This document shows, piece by piece, positions 1 through 4,953 of a DNA stretch of 7,395 nucleotides. Below the pieces are notes generated by a model that was given only the letters and a program-made list of their open reading frames with translations, was not told the DNA's origin and did not search any database. Origin of the DNA: Cryomorphaceae bacterium (GTDB taxonomy: Bacteria > Bacteroidota > Bacteroidia > Flavobacteriales > Schleiferiaceae); contig DMCR01000194.1 in the NCBI GenBank assembly GCA_003445735.1, positions 1 to 7,395 of the forward strand, written 5' to 3'. The stretch's first letter is position 1. Each line of letters opens with the position of its first letter. The position numbers and the translations under genes are program-made.

Positions 1-816
1 AGCAATAGTTTGGCAAGTGAAGGTGTAAGCCACCAGTTTGGGGTACATGCCATCATTGCGATCTTGATAGTTTTAGGTGGTATTGGGTTTGGGACCATTT
101 CAGATTTACTCAAGCAACCTTGGCGTAAGCAGTCTATGGCAAAATCATGGCGGAGTTTACGTGTGGGTACCAAACTTGGATTGGTGGTCGCGGGGGTGCT
201 GGTTGCCTTTGGTGCTGTGATGGTATTTATGTTGGAAGGGTACCGAGGGCCAATTGGTCCTCAGCTCAGCCACAGCATCTTCCAAAGTATCACCGCGCGC
301 ACGGCTGGTTTCAATACCATTAACTTCGGTGTAATGACAACTCCAACATTGTTGTTCTTCATCTTCCTCATGTTTATTGGTGGAGGTTCTGGATCAACCG
401 CTGGTGGGATAAAAACGAGCACCTTCGCCCTAGTCTTCATGGGTGCCGCTGCGACCATACAGGGCAAGAAAAACGTAAACATTTACAAGACCCAGATTCC
501 TTGGGAGTTGATGAATAAAGCCTTTGCAATTTTCTTGTTCTCTGCAGTGAGCATTCTAGTGGGGATCTTCCTACTGACCCTATTCGAACCGGAGAAAGCT
601 TTGTTGGATTTGGCCTTTGAAGAAGTCAGTGCCTTTTGTACCGTGGGACTAAGTACTGGTATTACTCCAACGGTTTCACTTGGTGGTAAGATTATATTGA
701 TGATATCTATGTTAATAGGTCGTGTCGGAACTTTGACCTTGGCCTTCGCTTTGAGCGACCGCAAGATGGAATCAAATTCCTTCAAGTACCCGAAGGGTTC
801 GATGCATGTGGGATAA
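1..816 (+). CDS. TrkH/KtrB-family K+ transporter, C-terminal part (5' end outside window)
   Basis: This is the membrane-embedded, K+-translocating subunit of a Trk/Ktr uptake system, which normally works with a cytoplasmic NAD-binding TrkA/KtrA ring. The frame is open from base 1, so the TTG at position 10 is an internal Leu codon and the true start lies to the left. About 271 codons are present, roughly half of a usual 450-600 aa protein. Visible features, numbered by window codon, are: a filter-type P-loop TARTAGFNT (98-106), a glycine-rich gate segment GGGSGSTAGGIKT (127-139), and a last-repeat filter TVGLSTG (214-220). They are followed by a hydrophobic helix with IGRVG and a short cytosolic end finishing YPKGSMHVG. 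Hydrophobic segments lie near codons 17-34, 58-78, 116-127, 173-195 and 230-250. KtrB and TrkH/TrkG cannot be separated from this half. No trkA/ktrA gene follows it; the next gene is convergent. Confidence 0.93.
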   Translation, partial: SNSLASEGVSHQFGVHAIIAILIVLGGIGFGTISDLLKQPWRKQSMAKSWRSLRVGTKLGLVVAGVLVAFGAVMVFMLEGYRGPIGPQLSHSIFQSITARTAGFNTINFGVMTTPTLLFFIFLMFIGGGSGSTAGGIKTSTFALVFMGAAATIQGKKNVNIYKTQIPWELMNKAFAIFLFSAVSILVGIFLLTLFEPEKALLDLAFEEVSAFCTVGLSTGITPTVSLGGKIILMISMLIGRVGTLTLAFALSDRKMESNSFKYPKGSMHVG

Positions 817-817
817 A

Positions 818-839
818 AAAACCGCCCGGAGGCGGTTTT
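818..839. terminator. Bidirectional intrinsic terminator between convergent genes
   Basis: A perfect 9-bp stem AAAACCGCC/GGCGGTTTT (818-826 with 831-839) encloses a CGGA tetraloop. On the minus strand the stem is followed by six T (815-820 read in reverse), and on the plus strand by the four T that close the stem. It therefore looks stronger for the minus-strand cluster. It lies directly between the transporter stop codon (814-816) and the oxygenase stop codon (841-843). The minus-strand T-run shares two bases with the transporter stop. Confidence 0.88.
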
Positions 840-840
840 C

Positions 841-1653
841 TTAGTTCTTATCTTGGAAGTCGAGGTCTTTTATCCCCAAAGTCTTTAAAAGCTTTTTTCC
901 ATTGATCTTGAGCGTCTCCTTGATCCCGGTAGCCATTTTGCGAACGGCGCCATCATCTGGGCGCGAGATAAACTTTGAATCCCTATAGGTCACCCCTTCT
1001 CCTGGTTTTGTATAGAAGTATGTGTAGAAACTCTTACGCGATTCTCCTTCAGGAATGTCAATTTTACCATAGCCGTGTGGGCTATTATCGTCTGTATAGA
1101 AGATCACAGCAGTGTTGAATGTTGGTGGAACTTTTGTGACCAATTCCGTCATCTCTTTATTCCATAACTCCAAATCACCACCATATTCTGGTTTCCAATT
1201 TTTGTTGAGGTAGACCAATAGGTTTAATCGGCGCCACAAACCCAGCTTAGGATTCATATTTACATCGATGTGCACGTCTACATAAGAGCCGTTGCGACCT
1301 TGGTGGACCCCAGAACCCAAAGCATCAGTAGTGGTATGCAATCCATCAATGCCTGTGATGCGGCCCAATTGCTCGCTCCATTCCTTCGATCCTACAGCCG
1401 AACGAATTTTTGAGAACGAAGGGTGCCAGCGCTCAAAGTGGTAATCTTCACTCTTGTCTTCGTTCAAGCTCTTGCGCTTCACATTCAATTGATCAATGGA
1501 AGGGAAGTTATTGAACAGATCCAAAGCAATATCCTCTTGGAAAAAGTTCTCCAAAACAATGTGCTTACATGGTGATGCTGTATCGTAAGCAGTCTTCAAT
1601 TCTGCCACAAAAGCAGGATCTAGGTATTTGGGGTTAATGATTCCTTCGACCAT
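841..1653 (-). CDS. 2OG-Fe(II) oxygenase, prolyl-4-hydroxylase-like
   Basis: A predicted non-haem iron dioxygenase that uses 2-oxoglutarate and O2 to hydroxylate a substrate not identifiable from sequence. Counting from the ATG at 1653 (270 aa), the double-stranded beta-helix core shows the HxD iron motif in VDVHIDVNMNP (His128, Asp130). It is followed by the strand segment RRLNLLVYLNKNW and EYGGDLELWN. The distal iron ligand is His193 in DNSPHGYGKI, and Arg206 in ESRKSFYTYFYT is the expected 2OG carboxylate-binding residue. The complete HxD...H...R set argues for an active enzyme. The family is best described as 2OG-FeII_Oxy_3/P4Hc-like; related proteins act on protein prolines, small molecules or sugars. 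A basic C-terminal tail rich in Lys follows the core. The frame extends to a TTG at 1674, but that codon overlaps a -7 promoter box, so the ATG is preferred. It is the last gene of the minus-strand run, starting 33 bp after the dehydrogenase stop. Confidence 0.85.
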   Translation of the reverse strand: MVEGIINPKYLDPAFVAELKTAYDTASPCKHIVLENFFQEDIALDLFNNFPSIDQLNVKRKSLNEDKSEDYHFERWHPSFSKIRSAVGSKEWSEQLGRITGIDGLHTTTDALGSGVHQGRNGSYVDVHIDVNMNPKLGLWRRLNLLVYLNKNWKPEYGGDLELWNKEMTELVTKVPPTFNTAVIFYTDDNSPHGYGKIDIPEGESRKSFYTYFYTKPGEGVTYRDSKFISRPDDGAVRKMATGIKETLKINGKKLLKTLGIKDLDFQDKN

Positions 1654-1671
1654 GGTATTAATCTTGTTGTC

Positions 1672-1679
1672 CAAATATA
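1672..1679 (-). promoter_or_regulatory. Candidate Bacteroidota -7 box for the oxygenase gene
   Basis: Read on the minus strand this is TATATTTG, a perfect match to the TAnnTTTG -7 consensus, lying 18 bases before the ATG at 1653. No TTG -33 element is visible at the expected 17-23 base spacing; that stretch is the end of the upstream dehydrogenase gene. It may be a weak internal promoter that supplements read-through from upstream. Confidence 0.45.
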
Positions 1680-1686
1680 GTAGTTG

Positions 1687-2487
1687 CTACTTTTTTCCTC
1701 TAGTCTTATCTGTCAGTTTTCCGTAGACTTTGAAAAATATTTTCGGCAGGTATCTTTTAAAGGGTACTGCCCATTTTTCATATCCACCTATAACAACGTG
1801 TAGGGGAGGATGGTTCTTTTGTGTGATACGGTAGAATTTTCGGGCCAGTATCTCCGGAAGCATTCCCTTCTCTTGCGCTACGCTGTTTTTACCAATAGGA
1901 TTACCATCAGGCCCTAAACTACTCAGCGTGACATTAGTGTTGATGAAGCCAGGACTCAAAATCCCTGCATGTACCGGTGTTTTGCGTAGTTCATACTGAA
2001 GGCTTTCCATATAACCGACTACCGCATATTTGCTCGCAGCATAGGCGGCAAGTTTTGGGCTACCGAAGTAAGAGAGTATACTACCCACGGACCAAATCTG
2101 TCCCGCCCCTTTTTCCAGCATCACGGGCACCATGGCTTTTGTTAACGCTGCTGTACCCCAAAAATTAGTCTGCATTACCTTTTCCTCGACATCGAGCCCC
2201 ATCTCAACAACACGGCCCAAATGCCCAATACCGCCATTATTCACTAAAATATCAATTTGACCGGTATGGCTCAGCGCCTTCTTCGCCCATTGCTCAGCCT
2301 GCTGGTATTGGGTTAAATCCAATAATAAAACAGCACTGTTTTCTGGATAAGGTAGCTGATTTTGAACTTCAGCGAGGGTTTCGGAGCGTCGAGCACTCAA
2401 AATGGTAAAGTAACCATGGCGATTAAATTCCAACGCCATAGCCTTACCTATCCCGCCACTGCTTCCTGTAATCCAAGCTGTTTTCAT
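1687..2487 (-). CDS. Short-chain dehydrogenase/reductase (classical SDR)
   Basis: An NAD(P)-dependent oxidoreductase of 266 aa, the usual length of classical SDRs, with a Rossmann fold and no signal peptide. Visible motifs are: the cofactor loop TGSSGGIG (7-14); Ala-Arg-Arg at 32-34 after the second strand, which suggests NADPH preference; Asp57 in DLT; and NNGG at 83-86, where the common form is NNAG. The catalytic tetrad is Asn108, Ser136, Tyr149 and Lys153, within YAASK, and the post-catalytic motif is SPGFINT (178-184). The C-terminus (about 225-266) is basic and contains hydrophobic stretches, ending KTRGKK, which may favour membrane or lipid association. This is an inference. The substrate is unknown; related proteins reduce or oxidise steroids, fatty acyl groups, sugars or other carbonyls. 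The ATG lies 24 bp after the helicase stop, with no terminator between them, so co-transcription is likely. Confidence 0.9.
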   Translation of the reverse strand: MKTAWITGSSGGIGKAMALEFNRHGYFTILSARRSETLAEVQNQLPYPENSAVLLLDLTQYQQAEQWAKKALSHTGQIDILVNNGGIGHLGRVVEMGLDVEEKVMQTNFWGTAALTKAMVPVMLEKGAGQIWSVGSILSYFGSPKLAAYAASKYAVVGYMESLQYELRKTPVHAGILSPGFINTNVTLSSLGPDGNPIGKNSVAQEKGMLPEILARKFYRITQKNHPPLHVVIGGYEKWAVPFKRYLPKIFFKVYGKLTDKTRGKK

Positions 2488-2493
2488 ACGCCT

Positions 2494-2501
2494 AAAATAT
2501 A
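2494..2501 (-). promoter_or_regulatory. Weak candidate -7 box before the dehydrogenase gene
   Basis: The minus-strand sequence TATATTTT matches TAnnTTTG except at the final G and lies 6 bases before the ATG. That is too close for an ordinary leader unless the mRNA is nearly leaderless. No -33 TTG is visible. It may simply be A/T-rich spacer between two co-transcribed genes. Confidence 0.2.
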
Positions 2502-2511
2502 GGAAAGTTTA

Positions 2512-4398
2512 TTACTTCTTATTTCGTTTTCCGCCTGGTTTGCCTTTCGAACGACCTCTGTTTTCGCCTCTTGCTCCGCCGTATTTACCACGCGAGCGTG
2601 AACGATCTGAATCAAAAGAAGGGCGGTCGTCACGGCGGCGTGGACGCCGTTCATCGCTGCCTCTGAAATCACCACCTTTGTCGTCGCGTCGCTTTTTCGG
2701 GTGATAATCACTACGGGATTTCTTGCCACCAGGGATACGCTCGCGCTTTTGACGACGTTTGGCGCCTGAAGCACCACCGCTATAGCCTGAGCCTTCTTCG
2801 AAGTAGGCATTGACCACATAAGAGCCTGTTTTAGCGCCGTTCAATCGTACGGCAACTTCCACCGCAAAACGCTCTTCTACATCGATGCGAGTGAAGGTTT
2901 TATCCATATCAATCTTCCCGATGCGGATTTTCTTTCCTTCCATGGAATCATTGATCAATCCGATCAAACGACTTGGATTCACGTTTTGACGGTATCCTAG
3001 ATTAACTACGATGGACTTAAACCCTTCTTCTTCACCGCCAGATTTACGTGGACCGTGCTCCTTGAATTTCTTCGGTTGCTCGTTAATGTCGCGCGCTCCG
3101 CGATAACGACTTAAAATCAATGAAGTTTCATGACCTAGGAATCGTTCGATGAGCTCTCCTTTGCTGAGGTGGGCCAGTTTATCCATGGCGCTATTCAACA
3201 ACATCGGATCCAGTTCATTGGCGAATTCAAAGTCTACTAATTCGTCTATTGCTTGTCCAATCTTGATTTCACAAATGGCTTCACCACTAGGTACTTTTTT
3301 CTGCTCGAATTCCTTTCCGATAATCCGCTCAAGGTTTTTCACCTTACGCATATTCCTACCGTGTGTAATGACAATCGAAATTCCTGAAGATCCAGCGCGT
3401 CCGGTGCGACCTGAGCGGTGTACATATACTTCTGGATCATCAGGGATGTTTACGTTGATCACATGGGTTAATTCGTTCACGTCGATCCCGCGTGCGGCCA
3501 CATCGGTAGCGACCATCACGTTTAACTTGCGTTTGCGGAAGCGATTCATTACCTCGTCACGTTGTGCTTGACTTAAATCGCCATGTAACGCCTCTGCTCG
3601 ATACCCATCTGTTATTAATTTTTCAGCAATACTCTGTGTTTCACGACGCGTTCTACAGAAGACAATTCCGTACATATTCGGATTGAAGTCCATAATGCGT
3701 CTCATAGCTTCGTAGGTATGCTTGGCACTCACGACATAAAGCTCGTGGCTGACGTTGCTCGCAGAAATATTACGCTTACCTGCAGAAATTTCCTTGGGGT
3801 CATGTAAGTATTTTTTGGTCAGTTTTTTCATACCATCAGGCATGGTGGCACTGTAACAAAGGGTCTGCTTGTATTCTGGGGTGTTGGCAAGAATAGCGTC
3901 CAATTCATCTTGGAAGCCCATGCTCAACATTTCATCTGCCTCATCCAAGACCAAGAACTGAACGTTTTCGATGCGTAGTTTTCTGCGATCGATTAAGTCT
4001 AGTGTACGCCCTGGAGTACCCACAACTATTTGCGGGCGTTGTTGTAATTCTTTGATTTGCTTGGTAATGGGAGCACCGCCATAAACTGCAGTAACTTTTA
4101 CTGGCATGAACTTCGAGTATGACTCTATATCGGTTGCGATTTGTAAACATAACTCACGCGTAGGTGCCAAAATAATAGCCTGAACGTGCTGTACATCTTC
4201 TTCAAGCTGATGGAGGATAGGCAACGAGAATGCTGCTGTCTTACCAGTTCCTGTTTGTGCAAATGCGATTAAATCCGTGGTGTTCTCGAGCAAATGTTCA
4301 ATGCTCATCTTTTGGATTGGGGTCGGTTCAACAAACCCGAGTGCCTCTACACCCTTTACAATTTGAGGGTGAAGACCGCTGTCTTTAAAGGTTTCCAT
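2512..4398 (-). CDS. DEAD-box ATP-dependent RNA helicase with DbpA-like domain and Arg/Gly-rich tail
   Basis: A 628-aa ATP-dependent RNA unwinding protein of the DeaD/CsdA/CshA type, expected to act in ribosome assembly, mRNA turnover or cold adaptation. All core motifs are intact: the Q motif around GFVEPTPIQ (21-29), Walker A AQTGTGKT (47-54), PTREL (79-83), TPGR (128-131), DEAD (152-155), SAT (183-185), IVFCRT (245-250), ATDVAARGID (297-306) and HRSGRTGR (327-334). A linker follows, then a DbpA-type RNA-binding domain at about 460-535 (KSIVVNLGYRQNVNP through VVNAYFEE). The last 85 or so residues are low-complexity Arg/Lys/Gly/Asp/Ser with RGG-like pieces, typical of a disordered RNA-binding tail. 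The start METFKDSGL matches the usual family N-terminus. It is the first gene of a three-gene minus-strand run and is divergent from rpmH. The exact paralogue name (deaD, csdA, cshA, rhlE) cannot be assigned safely. Confidence 0.95.
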   Translation of the reverse strand: METFKDSGLHPQIVKGVEALGFVEPTPIQKMSIEHLLENTTDLIAFAQTGTGKTAAFSLPILHQLEEDVQHVQAIILAPTRELCLQIATDIESYSKFMPVKVTAVYGGAPITKQIKELQQRPQIVVGTPGRTLDLIDRRKLRIENVQFLVLDEADEMLSMGFQDELDAILANTPEYKQTLCYSATMPDGMKKLTKKYLHDPKEISAGKRNISASNVSHELYVVSAKHTYEAMRRIMDFNPNMYGIVFCRTRRETQSIAEKLITDGYRAEALHGDLSQAQRDEVMNRFRKRKLNVMVATDVAARGIDVNELTHVINVNIPDDPEVYVHRSGRTGRAGSSGISIVITHGRNMRKVKNLERIIGKEFEQKKVPSGEAICEIKIGQAIDELVDFEFANELDPMLLNSAMDKLAHLSKGELIERFLGHETSLILSRYRGARDINEQPKKFKEHGPRKSGGEEEGFKSIVVNLGYRQNVNPSRLIGLINDSMEGKKIRIGKIDMDKTFTRIDVEERFAVEVAVRLNGAKTGSYVVNAYFEEGSGYSGGASGAKRRQKRERIPGGKKSRSDYHPKKRRDDKGGDFRGSDERRPRRRDDRPSFDSDRSRSRGKYGGARGENRGRSKGKPGGKRNKK

Positions 4399-4635
4399 AA
4401 TGTCGGGACTTAGCCCTGGTTTAATTACCCAGTTCCGCTGGGTGCGCCACTTGGACGTCAGCGCTTCCCAGTTAAAAGTTCCCTGCCATTGGAAAGATAG
4501 ACGCCCCTAATTTCAGCGGCGAAGGTAGTGAGAATAAATGGGATAGAATCATTTTTTCAATAGGCCAAATCTCTCATGATGTTCTGTTGTGGCAGGTTCT
4601 GCTTAAACTTTTTTTAAAATTTGGTTTCGCAGGGA
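4399..4635. other. Divergent intergenic region with helicase leader
   Basis: No convincing coding sequence is visible here. On the helicase (minus) side there is TACCTTCG at 4520-4527, one mismatch from TAnnTTTG, which would give a leader of roughly 110 nt. No -33 TTG sits at the right distance. Close to the helicase ATG the minus strand can form ACCCAG/CTGGGT (4443-4438 with 4432-4427, 5-nt loop). The CTGG of that stem can alternatively pair with CCAG at 4419-4416. A GGG/CCC mini-stem (4416-4414 with 4407-4405) overlaps CCAG by one base. The stretch 4530-4635 is A/T-rich with poly-T tracts (4552-4557, 4610-4616) and otherwise shows nothing recognisable. Confidence 0.5.
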
Positions 4636-4665
4636 TTGTTAAATACAAACTCTACTATATATTTG
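4636..4665 (+). promoter_or_regulatory. Bacteroidota-type promoter of rpmH
   Basis: TTG at 4636-4638 (-33 element) is followed after 19 bases by TATATTTG at 4658-4665, a perfect TAnnTTTG -7 element. The spacing falls within the 17-23 base range known for this phylum. Transcription would start near 4672, giving a leader of about 27 nt before the rpmH ATG at 4699. Confidence 0.85.
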
Positions 4666-4698
4666 CACCCCTGTATACAAACGGGAAATTATATTGTT

Positions 4699-4857
4699 AT
4701 GAAACGCACATTCCAGCCCAGCAATAGAAAACGCAAGAACAAGCACGGATTCCGCTCAAGAATGGAATCAGCAGATGGCCGCAAAGTGCTGGCTTCTCGT
4801 CGTGCAAAAGGTCGCAAGAGCTTGACCGTTAGTGATAAAGGAAACTACAAAGGGTAA
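4699..4857 (+). CDS. rpmH: 50S ribosomal protein L34 (bL34)
   Basis: A small, strongly basic protein of the large ribosomal subunit, 52 aa, the usual bL34 size being 44-53. It carries the family signature MKRTFQPSNRKRKNKHGFR at the N-terminus, followed by RMESADGRKVLASRRAKGR and a short, slightly longer C-terminal tail ending KGNYKG. The frame is open further upstream to a TTG at 4621, but that extension covers the promoter, so the ATG at 4699 is the start. No Shine-Dalgarno is visible; the leader just before the ATG is A/T-rich. The gene appears monocistronic: it has its own promoter and a strong terminator 25 bp after the stop. The classical neighbours rnpA and dnaA are not present next to it. 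Confidence 0.97.
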   Translation: MKRTFQPSNRKRKNKHGFRSRMESADGRKVLASRRAKGRKSLTVSDKGNYKG

Positions 4858-4882
4858 TGTTCAAAACCTTTTGATAAGATAT

Positions 4883-4912
4883 AGGTGTTGCCGAAAGCAA
4901 CACCTTTTTTTT
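4883..4912 (+). terminator. Intrinsic terminator of rpmH
   Basis: A perfect 9-bp stem AGGTGTTGC (4883-4891) with GCAACACCT (4897-4905) and a CGAAA loop is followed by an eight-T run (4905-4912). It separates rpmH from carB, so carB needs its own promoter. Confidence 0.93.
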
Positions 4913-4927
4913 GGCCTAATCCACACC

Positions 4928-4935
4928 TAACTTTG
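4928..4935 (+). promoter_or_regulatory. Candidate -7 box of carB
   Basis: TAACTTTG is a perfect match to TAnnTTTG. It lies 18 bases before the carB ATG and predicts a leader of only about 12 nt. The nearest TTG (4911-4913) is 14 bases upstream, shorter than the usual 17-23, and it lies at the end of the rpmH terminator T-run. The -33 part is therefore weak or atypical. Confidence 0.65.
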
Positions 4936-4953
4936 TACAAATCTTAAAAGCAC

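Noticed and set aside
1977..2168. Plus-strand open frame of 63 codons
   Set aside because: It is antisense to the well-supported SDR gene, has no recognisable domain and no promoter or leader of its own.
2484..2819. Minus-strand open frame of 111 codons overlapping the helicase tail
   Set aside because: It is an alternate frame through the Arg/Gly-rich low-complexity tail, where stop codons are rare in all frames. It shows no family signature.
3149..3571. Plus-strand open frame of 140 codons
   Set aside because: It lies wholly antisense to the helicase core, including motifs V and VI. Its composition is what a shadow of that coding strand would give.
4540..4625. Poly-T tracts suggesting a terminator or small RNA in the divergent region
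   Set aside because: No stable hairpin precedes the tracts on either strand, so there is no support for a terminator or an RNA gene.
4621..4698. N-terminal extension of L34 from a TTG codon
   Set aside because: The extension covers the rpmH -33 and -7 promoter elements, and the family N-terminus begins at the ATG at 4699.
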